A DNA stretch of 54,960 nucleotides. Source: a virus. Under the pieces are notes generated by a model, which worked only from the letters and a program-made list of their open reading frames with translations, searched no databases and had not been told where the DNA came from. Of this stretch, positions 33,770 through 42,839 are shown piece by piece. The stretch is taken from positions 1-54,960 of the IMG/VR virus record IMGVR_UViG_3300030090_005625; one strand, written 5' to 3'. Both the position numbers and the translations under genes were made by a program. Each line of letters begins with the position of its first letter. Positions within the stretch are counted from its first letter, which is position 1.

Positions 33770-34662
33770 TGAAAATTTTAGTAACTGGTGGGAGTGGTTT
33801 AGTCGGTAAACATTTACAAGAAATATTACCAGATGCAACTTACATATCGTCAAAGGATTATGATTTGACCGACTCACTCCACGTGCACAAAATGTTTTAC
33901 CAAAATAAACCCGATATGGTTATTCATTTAGCTTCAAGAGTGGGTGGGATATTAGACAACATTAAATATCCAGTTGATTACCTTGAGCAAAATATTTTAA
34001 TCAACACGAATGTTTTAAAACATTGTCATATGTTTAATGTTCCAAAAGTGATATCTGTGCTTAGCACTTGTATTTATCCTGATGTGGTGGATGTTTACCC
34101 TATGAAAGAAGAAATGTTATTTCAAGGGCCACCACCTAGTGATAATTTTGCGTATGCTATGTCTAAACGATGCATGGCCACACAAATAGATTCTTATGTG
34201 AAACAATATAATAAGGAGTGGTCTTATCTAATCCCTTGTAATTTATACGGAGAACATGATAAATTTGAAGAACATAATAGTCATTTTGTATCTGCTCTGA
34301 TTAAAAAAATAAATGAGTCCAAAGACAATATTGAGGTGTGGGGAACAGGTAAACCACTAAGGCAGTTCATGTACGCCGGAGATTTAGCTAGAGTCATTAA
34401 ATACATGATTGATAATAATGTGGTTGATAACTTTAATGTTGCACCTGATTATGTGCATTCGATTGAAGAAATAACTAAGATTGGAATTAAAGCTTGTGAT
34501 AAAGAGTTGACAATAAATTATGATAAAACAAAACCCGATGGTCAATATAGAAAAGATGTTGACTCATCAAAACTTATCTCGGTGATGAAAGATTTTAAAT
34601 TTACTTCACTCGAGGATGGTATAAGGAGAGTTTATGATAACTTTAGTAAAAGACACAATTGA
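33769..34662 (+). CDS. GDP-L-colitose synthase / GDP-L-fucose synthase-like epimerase-reductase
   Basis: 297 aa from ATG 33769, chosen because GGAG lies 6 bases upstream and its A overlaps the previous TGA; an in-frame ATG 12 bases earlier adds four residues. LVTGGSGLVGKHL binds NADP(H). SVLSTCIYP, NFAYAMSKR (Tyr-x3-Lys) and NLYGEHDKFEEHNSHFVSALIKK are WcaG/Fcl signatures. Fcl and ColC share this fold, catalysing C3/C5- or C5-epimerisation and C4 reduction. Because the next gene is a ColD-type dehydratase, the ColC role (making GDP-L-colitose) is favoured over GDP-fucose. Confidence 0.85.
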   Translation: MKILVTGGSGLVGKHLQEILPDATYISSKDYDLTDSLHVHKMFYQNKPDMVIHLASRVGGILDNIKYPVDYLEQNILINTNVLKHCHMFNVPKVISVLSTCIYPDVVDVYPMKEEMLFQGPPPSDNFAYAMSKRCMATQIDSYVKQYNKEWSYLIPCNLYGEHDKFEEHNSHFVSALIKKINESKDNIEVWGTGKPLRQFMYAGDLARVIKYMIDNNVVDNFNVAPDYVHSIEEITKIGIKACDKELTINYDKTKPDGQYRKDVDSSKLISVMKDFKFTSLEDGIRRVYDNFSKRHN

Positions 34663-35788
34663 TAATAATGATATAGATAGATTAATTGATTGGTTAAAAA
34701 CATATCCACGGTTAACCAAGGGAAAAGTAACCTTGGATTTTGAACAAAAATTTACGAAATGGTTAGGTAGAAAATACTCAGTATATTGTAATTCAGGTTC
34801 ATCAGCTAATTTATTGATGTTATCTGCATTACAACAAGGTGAGTATTTGAAAAACAATAAAATAGTAGTCCCATCTGTAGCATGGGCTACTGATTTAGCA
34901 CCAGTTATACAACTAGGATTAGAACCGATATTGTGTGATTCTAATTTTGATGATTTATCAGCCGATTTAGATTATTTGGAGAAACTTTTCATTGAAGAAA
35001 AACCATCGGTATTAATGTTTGTCTCGGTGCTAGGTTTAGTACCAAACATGGAAAAGGTTGTCAACTTATGTAAAAAACATGACGTAATTTTACTCGAGGA
35101 CACCTGTGAGTCAATGGGTTGTGAATATTTAGGAAAAAAACTAGGGACTTTCGGAACGATGTCTAGTTTTTCAACTTTTTTTGGTCATCACATTTCAACT
35201 ATCGAGGGTGGAATAATTTCAACAGACGACAAAAAACTTTATGAAATTTTATTATCCATAAGAAGTCATGGTTGGGATAGAGATTTAAGCAAAGAAACAC
35301 AAGATGAATTACAAAAAAAATGGAAGGTAAGTGAGTTCAATTCATTGTATACATTTTACTATTCAGGATTTAATCTTAGGTCTACAGATTTACAGGCCTA
35401 CATAGGTTTATCCCAAATTGATAAATTAGAAGATTGGGGTAGGAGTAGAGAGTATAATTATAATATGTATCAAGATTTGATTGAAAATGATTATTGGAAA
35501 CCTAAATCACAAGAGGATTCGTTTACATCTAATTTCGCGTATCCTGTAATTCATCCAAACAGAGATACAATAGTTCAAAAGTTGAGAGATAATAAAGTTG
35601 AAGTTAGACCGATGATTTGCGGTTCAATGGGTACGCAACCTTTTTACGTTAAAAAATATGGTGTTTTAAAATTACCAAATGTCACAACGATTGATGAGTT
35701 TGGTTTTTATGTTCCTAATCATCCTAAACTTACTGTTGAGCAAATAAAGTTTATTTGTGGTTTAATCAATGAGGGTATAAGAGAATGA
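34634..35788 (+). CDS. colD: GDP-4-keto-6-deoxy-mannose 3-dehydratase (ColD-like)
   Basis: 384-aa member of the DegT PLP fold in which the Schiff-base lysine is replaced by histidine: FFGHHISTIEGG has His185 where the true aminotransferase at 26157 has Lys185. This substitution and the surrounding FGHHxSTIEGG are the hallmark of ColD, which removes the C3 hydroxyl of GDP-4-keto-6-deoxymannose using PLP and glutamate. CNSGSSANLLML and EDTCESMG are the PLP phosphate and aspartate sites. AAGGAGAG precedes the ATG, which lies 29 bases inside the ColC-like gene. With Gmd (38551) and the ColC-like enzyme it completes a colitose route. Confidence 0.9.
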   Translation: MITLVKDTIDNNDIDRLIDWLKTYPRLTKGKVTLDFEQKFTKWLGRKYSVYCNSGSSANLLMLSALQQGEYLKNNKIVVPSVAWATDLAPVIQLGLEPILCDSNFDDLSADLDYLEKLFIEEKPSVLMFVSVLGLVPNMEKVVNLCKKHDVILLEDTCESMGCEYLGKKLGTFGTMSSFSTFFGHHISTIEGGIISTDDKKLYEILLSIRSHGWDRDLSKETQDELQKKWKVSEFNSLYTFYYSGFNLRSTDLQAYIGLSQIDKLEDWGRSREYNYNMYQDLIENDYWKPKSQEDSFTSNFAYPVIHPNRDTIVQKLRDNKVEVRPMICGSMGTQPFYVKKYGVLKLPNVTTIDEFGFYVPNHPKLTVEQIKFICGLINEGIRE

Positions 35789-36786
35789 AATATTTAATCA
35801 CAGGCGTTGCTGGATTACTTGGTTCTAGATTAGCGGAGTGGATTGTAAATAATACTGAGCATGAAGTAGTGGGTATTGACGACCTAAGTGGGGGTTACAT
35901 TGAGAATGTTGATAAAAATGTAAAATTTTATAAATTCGATTTAGTAGATTTGGATAAAGTAAACGGTGTATTTAAAAAAGAAAAACCAGATGTGGTTTAT
36001 CATTTTGCAGCTTACGCCGCAGAGGGTTTGAGTCCATTTATTAGAAAGTACAATTATGAAAACAATTTAATATCTTCAACAAATTTAATCACAAATAGTA
36101 TACAATACGATGTAAAAAGATTTGTTTTTGCTAGTTCAATGTCAGTATACGGTGATGCATATGAGCCACCATTTGATGAGAGTCTACAACAACGTCCAAT
36201 TGACCCTTATGGTATAGCTAAATTCGCAGTAGAACAAGATTTAAAAATAGCATATGACCAACACGGTTTAGATTATACAATTATTAGACCACATAATTTT
36301 TATGGAAAAAATCAAAACATATGGGATAAATATCGAAATGTCTTAGGTATTTGGATGTATCAATTAATAAATGATATGAGACCAACAATATTCGGTGATG
36401 GGGAGCAAAAAAGAGCTTTTAGTTACGTTGATGATTCTATTCAACCTTTATGGGAAGCTTCTCAGAACCCAGATTGTATTAATCACATTATCAATCTAGG
36501 AGGAATAAAAGAGTACACGATAAATGAGGCTTGTAACACGTTATTGGAAGTTACAGAGTCAAAAATAAAACCACAGTATCTTGAAGCTAGACATGAAGTT
36601 AAATACGCCTGGTCTACTTGGGAAAAATCAGTTGATATGTTAGGGTTCGAACATAAAATAGATTTACACGACGGTTTGAAAAAAATGTGGGATTGGGCTT
36701 TAAAACAACCAAGAAGAAAAAGATTTTTTTGGTCTAATTATGAGTTAAAAAAGGGTATTTATGATTTTTGGAAAAGAGAAGAATAA
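35785..36786 (+). CDS. NAD-dependent sugar-nucleotide epimerase/dehydratase (GalE-like)
   Basis: 333-aa extended SDR. LITGVAGLLGSRLAEW is the NAD loop, FASSMSVYGDA the Ser/Thr site, and PYGIAKFAVEQD the Tyr-x3-Lys; RPHNFYG and FSYVDD follow as usual. Most like UDP-glucose/UDP-GlcNAc 4-epimerases. The last 40 residues (RRKRFFWSNYELKKGIYDFW) are an unusual aromatic-basic tail. Coupled by 4 bases to colD. Confidence 0.85.
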   Translation: MKYLITGVAGLLGSRLAEWIVNNTEHEVVGIDDLSGGYIENVDKNVKFYKFDLVDLDKVNGVFKKEKPDVVYHFAAYAAEGLSPFIRKYNYENNLISSTNLITNSIQYDVKRFVFASSMSVYGDAYEPPFDESLQQRPIDPYGIAKFAVEQDLKIAYDQHGLDYTIIRPHNFYGKNQNIWDKYRNVLGIWMYQLINDMRPTIFGDGEQKRAFSYVDDSIQPLWEASQNPDCINHIINLGGIKEYTINEACNTLLEVTESKIKPQYLEARHEVKYAWSTWEKSVDMLGFEHKIDLHDGLKKMWDWALKQPRRKRFFWSNYELKKGIYDFWKREE

Positions 36787-37560
36787 ATGAAAAACTTAGT
36801 GTTTATGCTAGATGTAGATATTAAAGGGGACGGGAGATACGCTAGTAACAGAAGAGAGTCTTACAAATACTCAATAGATAGTTGGAAAAAATGGTGTGAC
36901 AAAAACAATTGTGAATTATTTGTTTTAAATGATTTAGTCTTAGAAAATGACAAAATGGGTATTTGTTGGCAGAGATATTATATGTTTGATATATTAGATG
37001 CAAATAACGTTGAATATAATCAAGTTTTAATGGTTGACGCTGACACGATTGTTCACCCTGATTGTCCAAACTTTTTTGAAATGACAGATAATAAAATGTG
37101 TGCTGTGGAATTTGATGGTAGTTGGGATTGGGTTTTACGTGGTATCGAAAATTATTCAAAATATATATTTGATGGTTTTATGATGCCTTGGGAGAAGTAT
37201 TTTGACGCTGGTTTTATTATTGTGAATAAAAAACACAAACAATTTTATCAAGATATTGTTAGTTTTTATTTTACAAATCAAGATAATTTAATAAAATTAC
37301 AAGAAACTTTTTTCAATGGTACTGACCAAACACCTGTTAATATGTTAGCACATTTACATAATATTGAATTAAAATTATTACCGTATGAATACAACATGAA
37401 TGACATGGCTAGGAAAGAGGTTTTAACAGATGATTTATTATTTACCAAAGTGGGTTGGATATATCAGTACAACGCTATTCCAAACAACAAGGAAAACAAA
37501 ATTACTAATCATTTGATGAAGAAAACTTATGAACATTTTTATGGAGAATTAAATGATTAA
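36787..37560 (+). CDS. GT-A glycosyltransferase, paralogue of the domain at 24089
   Basis: 257 aa. MVDADTIV at residues 82-89 provides a DxD metal motif (D84, D86), preceded by the CWQRYYMFDIL helix. CPNFFEMTD, YFDAGFIIVNKK and GTDQTPVN are shared with the fused protein at 24089, whose DxD is degenerate. The overall pattern (VDADT, FDAGF, DQ..N) resembles GT34/GT8/GT77-type retaining transferases. Overlaps the next gene by 8 bases. Donor sugar unknown. Confidence 0.75.
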   Translation: MKNLVFMLDVDIKGDGRYASNRRESYKYSIDSWKKWCDKNNCELFVLNDLVLENDKMGICWQRYYMFDILDANNVEYNQVLMVDADTIVHPDCPNFFEMTDNKMCAVEFDGSWDWVLRGIENYSKYIFDGFMMPWEKYFDAGFIIVNKKHKQFYQDIVSFYFTNQDNLIKLQETFFNGTDQTPVNMLAHLHNIELKLLPYEYNMNDMARKEVLTDDLLFTKVGWIYQYNAIPNNKENKITNHLMKKTYEHFYGELND

Positions 37561-38554
37561 ATTAAATAACAAATATGTCATAGGGACACACGTCATGTTC
37601 TTTGAAATTGAAATGTATAAGGATTTCATTGATGGTTTGGTAAATTTATTACAAGATGTGAGTAATAAAAATAATGTAACAATTGATTTATGCTTTAATC
37701 TAACAGAGAACGTGGAAAAAATAGACTTTGAAAAAACATCAAGAGATGAATTACTGAATAAATTTCATAATGGTGTGGACGTGATTAGAAACATGGGTTA
37801 TACCGTTAAAGCAAAAATAGTAGAGGACGAGTTTTATTTCCATACAGATTACAGAAGAGATTTGAATTATAACTATTGTAAAAAAGTTGATTATGTTATG
37901 TGGGGTGAGACCGATAGTTTTTTTCCAAAAGAAGCGTTCCAAGTCATAGAAACATTATCCGAGTACACTAATGAGCAAAATATACATAGATATTTATTAA
38001 GTTTCGCTGATAGAAAAATGTGGGATTCTTCCTGGGACCCGTTAGTTCATGTTGACTATAAAGATGTAGTCTTTGAAGATGAGGAAGATTCTTATTTGAA
38101 TCCAAATCAAGCAAAATCACCCATGTCGATTAAAAAGATGAACGAGATAAATGCAAAATCAAAAGAATTTAATTTTACTTATATTACTAAACCAAAAATA
38201 AGTGGTGCTTGTTTAGTTTTATCGTCTGATTTGATAAAATGTGGTGTGAATGTACCACCGTGTCTACTTTACAATGATGACGAGGGTTTATCAATTATGG
38301 CTGAAAAAGTGATGTCCCAAGGGTTTATTCAGTTCATTTGTGATAATATATTACACGTTCACGCTAGGAGACATCCAAATAAAAGATTATATGTTAAGAG
38401 TGAGGATAATCCTCATTCATTTATAAGTGAAAAGAATGAAAAATTTCAAAAGTTATTAGAACTATCAAGACAAAATATTCAAAGTTTAATAACAGGTAAA
38501 AATAAATTTTTTGAATATAAAGACTTGAAAAACATATTGGAGACAATGAAATGA
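37553..38554 (+). CDS. Putative GT-A glycosyltransferase
   Basis: 333 aa. A VDYVMWGETDSFFP strand (about 119-132) looks like the GT-A metal site with acidic E-T-D, and a LYNDDEGLSIMAEKVMSQGF segment near residue 241 matches the acceptor/base side of GT2-like folds. Ends in a charged helical tail and overlaps gmd by 4 bases. Family not certain. Confidence 0.6.
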   Translation: MIKLNNKYVIGTHVMFFEIEMYKDFIDGLVNLLQDVSNKNNVTIDLCFNLTENVEKIDFEKTSRDELLNKFHNGVDVIRNMGYTVKAKIVEDEFYFHTDYRRDLNYNYCKKVDYVMWGETDSFFPKEAFQVIETLSEYTNEQNIHRYLLSFADRKMWDSSWDPLVHVDYKDVVFEDEEDSYLNPNQAKSPMSIKKMNEINAKSKEFNFTYITKPKISGACLVLSSDLIKCGVNVPPCLLYNDDEGLSIMAEKVMSQGFIQFICDNILHVHARRHPNKRLYVKSEDNPHSFISEKNEKFQKLLELSRQNIQSLITGKNKFFEYKDLKNILETMK

Positions 38555-39516
38555 AAAAAAGAGCATTAATTACTGGTATTACCGGTATGGATGGTAGTTA
38601 TCTTGCCGATTTACTTCTCGAAAAAAATTATGAAGTATTTGGTTTAGAAAGAAGATGTTCTACTAAAAATAGAGTTAACACAACTCATCTTGAGGGTAAG
38701 ATTACTTTTATAATGGGTGATTTAACAGACCAAAACTCATTATTAAGGGCATTAGAAATATCAAATCCAGATGAGGTGTATAATCTAGCTGCACAATCAT
38801 TCGTAAAGGAGAGTTGGAACACACCTGAACAATCATCTAAAGTTACAGCCTCTGGTGTTTTAAGAATGTTAGAAGCTATAAGACAATATAATAAAAATAT
38901 AAAATTTTATCAAGCATCAACATCTGAAATGTTCGGAAAAATGGAAAATTTCGCTAATGAGGACACTCCTTTTTACCCAAGGTCACCTTATGGTGTAGCT
39001 AAATTGTATGGTCATTGGATAACAATAAACTATCGTGAGTCTTATGATATGTTTAATGTTTGTGGTATACTTTTTAATCACGAAAGTGAGAGAAGAGGTA
39101 AGGAATTTGTAACTAGAAAAATTACTGACGGGGTTGCTAGGATTCATTTAGGGTTACAAGATTATATTACTCTTGGTAATTTAGATGTTAAACGTGATTG
39201 GGGTTACGCACCTGATTATGTCGAAGCTATGTGGATGATGCTACAACAAGAAGAACCAAATAATTATATTATTGCTACTGGTCAATATCACACACTTGAA
39301 GATTTTTTGAATGTGTCATTTAAAGAGATTGGAATTGATAATTGGTCTAATTATGTTAAGCAAGATGAACGATATATGAGACCAGCTGATGTATTTTATT
39401 TAAGAGGTGACTCATCAAGGGCTCAACAAGAGTTAGGTTGGAAACCAAGAACATCATTTGAACAAATGGTTAGTAGAATGGTTCAAAATGATATTAGGTT
39501 GTCAAATGATAAGTAA
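38551..39516 (+). CDS. gmd: GDP-mannose 4,6-dehydratase
   Basis: 321 aa, somewhat shorter than E. coli Gmd (373). ALITGITGMDGSYLADLLL is the NADP loop, NLAAQSFVKESW and STSEMFGKM the catalytic Thr/Ser-Glu region, SPYGVAKLYGHW the Tyr-x3-Lys, and NHESERRGKEFVTRKI the GDP-sugar signature. It makes GDP-4-keto-6-deoxy-D-mannose, the substrate of ColD (34634) or of fucose synthase. GDP-mannose must come from the host, since no manB/manC is visible. Confidence 0.96.
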   Translation: MKKRALITGITGMDGSYLADLLLEKNYEVFGLERRCSTKNRVNTTHLEGKITFIMGDLTDQNSLLRALEISNPDEVYNLAAQSFVKESWNTPEQSSKVTASGVLRMLEAIRQYNKNIKFYQASTSEMFGKMENFANEDTPFYPRSPYGVAKLYGHWITINYRESYDMFNVCGILFNHESERRGKEFVTRKITDGVARIHLGLQDYITLGNLDVKRDWGYAPDYVEAMWMMLQQEEPNNYIIATGQYHTLEDFLNVSFKEIGIDNWSNYVKQDERYMRPADVFYLRGDSSRAQQELGWKPRTSFEQMVSRMVQNDIRLSNDK

Positions 39517-40348
39517 AAATGCCATAATAGAATCAAAAGAAATTACTATTGGTAAGAATGTTACAATTGGTGATAATGTTGAAATAAAGTGTCCTGAATA
39601 CATTCGAATAGGGGATAATTCTGTAATAAGTGATAACGTTAAAATAAATTGTACATCTTTCGAGGTCGGTGACTATTTGTTTATGTGTGAACGTGTTGAG
39701 GTTGGTCGAGGTGGTTGTTACGGCCCTAATTCTAGAGTTAAGATTGGAAAACACGTTGGTATTTTTGAAGGGACTGTAATCAATCCATCAGAGATGGTTG
39801 AAATTGGTGACGACGTTGGTATCGGTGGTGATGTGATGATTTGGACACATGGTGCTTGGTTAGACGCTCTTCAAGGATTTCCAGCTGATTTCGGACCTGT
39901 AAAAATTGGTAATAGTGTTTGGTTACCCGCAAGAAGTATAGTTTTACCTAACGTAACTATTGGTGATAATGTAGTTATAGGAATTAATTCAATAATTAAT
40001 AGAAGTCTTCCAAATGGTTGTTTCGCAGCTGGTTCACCATGTAAAGTTATAAAAGAAGACGTATATCCGAAACCGTTGTCAACGGAGGCTATAGAAAAAT
40101 TAGTGGTCGATATTTTGGATAATTGGAAAAAATTAATTGAATTCAAAGGAGTTACGCGACCAGTGGATGTTAACTACGAAAACGGAAAAATATTTTTGAA
40201 TCAGAGTCATTACAAAACTATTTATGATATACAAGACAAAACTATAAATGGTTATATTAATGACGTTGCAGAAGATTTAAGAGATTATATGCGTAGAAGA
40301 GGAATCAAAATTTATAATGGAGAACCATTTAAATCAATAAAGTTATAA
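39506..40348 (+). CDS. Left-handed beta-helix (hexapeptide) acyltransferase
   Basis: 281 aa from ATG 39506, preferred because AGG lies 7 bases upstream and the protein then starts at the first beta-helix turns. Repeated I-G-(D/K)-(N/H)-V hexapeptides run from residue 10 to about 180 (IGKNVTIGDNVEI, IGDDVGIGGDVMIWTHG, IGNSVWLPARSIV, IGDNVVIGINSII), followed by the GCFAAGSPCKVI closing motif of WbbJ/CysE-type O- or N-acetyltransferases. A C-terminal helical domain of about 90 residues is extra. Probably acetylates a sugar; overlaps gmd by 11 bases. Confidence 0.9.
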   Translation: MISKNAIIESKEITIGKNVTIGDNVEIKCPEYIRIGDNSVISDNVKINCTSFEVGDYLFMCERVEVGRGGCYGPNSRVKIGKHVGIFEGTVINPSEMVEIGDDVGIGGDVMIWTHGAWLDALQGFPADFGPVKIGNSVWLPARSIVLPNVTIGDNVVIGINSIINRSLPNGCFAAGSPCKVIKEDVYPKPLSTEAIEKLVVDILDNWKKLIEFKGVTRPVDVNYENGKIFLNQSHYKTIYDIQDKTINGYINDVAEDLRDYMRRRGIKIYNGEPFKSIKL

Positions 40349-40358
40349 GGAAAAAAAT

Positions 40359-41006
40359 ATGAGGTTTTTAAATTGTAATAAGGTTTTATGTTTAGCGGCT
40401 CATCCAGATGACGTTGAGTATGGTATGTTGGGAAGTATAATGAAATTCAGCGACACTAAGTTTGATATCGTGGTATTGTCCGAGGGTGGTAATTTTGATG
40501 AGTCAACATCAGTAGATAGACATGAAGAGTGTAAAAACATATGGGAGGGTGTAGACAATCTCAATGGTAGTTTTTTACCGATTAAGCACGTAGCTGATGT
40601 TAGTGAAGATGAACTAATAAATACAATTGAATCCAATTTTGATATAAACACTTATGATTCTATTTGTACACCACCGATACAAGATGCTCATTTTGAACAT
40701 AGAAAAGTAAATAGAGCTTCATATGGTTTAGTAAGAAGAATAAAATGTGGACTAATTACCTTTAGAACTCCAAGTGTCATGGAAACATGGACTCCAAACT
40801 TTTATGTCGATTTGAGTGACCACATTACAGATAGTGGAGCTGTCGTATCATTTGCGAAGAAAAAGGCGTTACAAAAATTTGAATCACAACAAGAGAAATC
40901 CTATTTTAAAGATAGTTCCATCAACAGTTTTCACTCCGATTATCAATGTTCACAAAGAGACATGAGTTTTGTTGAGAGTTTTAAGATAGAAAGATGTTAT
41001 AATTAA
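40359..41006 (+). CDS. PIG-L/LmbE-family deacetylase
   Basis: 215 aa. VLCLAAHPDDVEYG gives the zinc motif AHPDD (His15, Asp17, Asp18) and IQDAHFEHRKV the second H-x-x-H motif of N-acetylglucosaminyl deacetylases of the PIG-L family. The last third is helical. Together with the NodB-like protein at 22459 this gives two distinct deacetylase families in one cluster. Its TAA shares a base with the following ATG. Confidence 0.88.
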   Translation: MRFLNCNKVLCLAAHPDDVEYGMLGSIMKFSDTKFDIVVLSEGGNFDESTSVDRHEECKNIWEGVDNLNGSFLPIKHVADVSEDELINTIESNFDINTYDSICTPPIQDAHFEHRKVNRASYGLVRRIKCGLITFRTPSVMETWTPNFYVDLSDHITDSGAVVSFAKKKALQKFESQQEKSYFKDSSINSFHSDYQCSQRDMSFVESFKIERCYN

Positions 41007-41926
41007 TGAGGATTGGATTTTTTTCAGAGGGTGGTTACGTTGGAAAAATACCTAGAAATCATCCTAACATGCGAACCGATGTCGCCTGGGTTTGTGCATT
41101 GAACGCTACTCACCATCCAATACCACATTTAATTGATTTACCTGATAACTCATATGACGTAGGTGTTTTAATTGTTCCGAAAAAGAGACGACCATTATTG
41201 GAGTTTCCATTGTTAGAGCAGTACAAGAGGGTTTGTAAGAAAGTCACCGTCATGCAAGAAAGTTATTATAATTACTGGCAAGATAGTGAAATAGATGAAC
41301 AAATATGGTATTTTAATTTTTTAGTTGAGATGGATTTAATCTTCTGCCATAACGACATAGATTTAAAATATTATAACGGAATAACAAATGTGAGAACCGA
41401 GTTATTACCCACGGTTATGATTACAGATAACATCAAACCAAGGGATGAGTGGGGTGATGGTGTTATCATAGGTGGTAATTGGGTTCGAGATTATGGTGGA
41501 TTTGATTCCTATCAAGTAGCGTTAGAAATAACGGACGACATAACCTCAATAACCACTGGTAGAATGAAACCACAAGAGAAAGATTTATTTAAACATTTAG
41601 ATTGGATGTATTGGAGTGAGTGGATAAATGTTCTTAGTCAATATCACGTTGGTGTCCAATTAGGGACTGCAGCCGCTGGGACATTTAATTTGAATTGTAG
41701 TTTTCACGGAATACCTTGCATAGCATACTCCAATTCAAACACCCAAAAGATATTGCATCCAAAAACCACGGTGGAGTTAGGTGACGTAGTTGGAGCAAAA
41801 AAAATAGCTCGTAAACTTAAAGATAAAACATTTTATGATGAGTGCATGGTAGATACACAAAAAAATTACGAAAAATATTATTCAGAGAAAAGATTTTTAG
41901 AACATTGGAAGAGGATATGGTCTTAA
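41006..41926 (+). CDS. Putative GT-B glycosyltransferase
   Basis: 306 aa. Begins RIGFFSEGGYVGKIP and has VTVMQESYYNYWQDSEID in the first half; GVIIGGNWVRDYGGFDSYQVA and GTAAAGTFNLNCSFHGIPCIAYSN in the second fit a donor-binding lobe. No DxD, no membrane segment. One-base overlap with the deacetylase upstream. Family not assigned. Confidence 0.55.
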   Translation: MRIGFFSEGGYVGKIPRNHPNMRTDVAWVCALNATHHPIPHLIDLPDNSYDVGVLIVPKKRRPLLEFPLLEQYKRVCKKVTVMQESYYNYWQDSEIDEQIWYFNFLVEMDLIFCHNDIDLKYYNGITNVRTELLPTVMITDNIKPRDEWGDGVIIGGNWVRDYGGFDSYQVALEITDDITSITTGRMKPQEKDLFKHLDWMYWSEWINVLSQYHVGVQLGTAAAGTFNLNCSFHGIPCIAYSNSNTQKILHPKTTVELGDVVGAKKIARKLKDKTFYDECMVDTQKNYEKYYSEKRFLEHWKRIWS

Positions 41927-41927
41927 T

Positions 41928-42839
41928 ATGAAATACTTAGTAACAGGTGGTGCCGGTTTTGTCGGTACAAATTTAATTAAAAGGTTAGTTAAAGACGGAC
42001 ACGACGTGACATCGGTGGATAACTACTCAACTGGTAAAGAAGAAAATCATGTTGATGGTTGTAAATATCACAAAAATGATTTATCTAGTGAACATATTCT
42101 TGGTATTTATGTTGATGCTCATACTTACCCACGTTGGAGAGATGATAATTTTGATTTAATATTTCATCTTGCAGCGTTACCGAGAATAGTACCATCATTC
42201 AAAGACCCCGTAGCAACATATAAATCTGGTCCAGTTGCAACAATTAATGTATTAGATTTAGCTAAGAGGAACAAAACTCCTGTCATATACTCAGGTTCAT
42301 CATCTTGTAGTGGTGACGTTTATGCTAATCCATATACATTTAGTAAATGGCAGAACGAAGAATTAATGGTTCTTTATAATAAATTATTTGATGTTCCTAT
42401 GTCGATATGTAGATTCTATAATGTGTATGGGGAACACCAAGCCACTGAAGGTAGTTATTGTAATGTGTTAGGTACATTCGAAAAACAACATAGGGAGGGT
42501 AAACCATTAACCATTACAGGTGATGGTGAACAGAGAAGAGATTTTACCTACGTTGGAGATATAGTCGATGGTTTAGTTAGATGCGCTGATGGTTTATTAG
42601 ATGTTGGTAATGGTTCGATTGATGGAGAGTCTTTTGAATTGGGTAATGGAAAAAATTATTCCATAAATGAATTGGTTGAAGCGTTTGGAGATTATCCAAG
42701 GGAGCACATTTTAGCTAGACCAGGTGAGATGAGAGAGACATTGAACACCGATACAAAAGCTCAAGAAATCTTAGGTTGGGAACCAAAAGGTGATATTATT
42801 GATTATATTAAAAAAACTTGGAGTCAAAATGAAGAGTAA
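41928..42839 (+). CDS. NAD-dependent UDP-sugar epimerase (GalE/WbpP-like)
   Basis: 303-aa extended SDR: LVTGGAGFVGTNLIKRL, FHLAALPRIVPSFKDP, YSGSSSCSGD, PYTFSKWQNEE (Tyr-x3-Lys), RFYNVYGEHQ and RRDFTYVGDI. Resembles UDP-GlcNAc/UDP-glucose 4-epimerases; the substrate is not fixed by what I can see. Its 3' end is overlapped 11 bases by the next gene. Confidence 0.87.
   Translation: MKYLVTGGAGFVGTNLIKRLVKDGHDVTSVDNYSTGKEENHVDGCKYHKNDLSSEHILGIYVDAHTYPRWRDDNFDLIFHLAALPRIVPSFKDPVATYKSGPVATINVLDLAKRNKTPVIYSGSSSCSGDVYANPYTFSKWQNEELMVLYNKLFDVPMSICRFYNVYGEHQATEGSYCNVLGTFEKQHREGKPLTITGDGEQRRDFTYVGDIVDGLVRCADGLLDVGNGSIDGESFELGNGKNYSINELVEAFGDYPREHILARPGEMRETLNTDTKAQEILGWEPKGDIIDYIKKTWSQNEE

Noticed and set aside
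34634-35788. Perosamine-type aminotransferase
   Set aside because: The Schiff-base lysine is replaced by histidine in FGHHISTIEGG, the ColD dehydratase hallmark.
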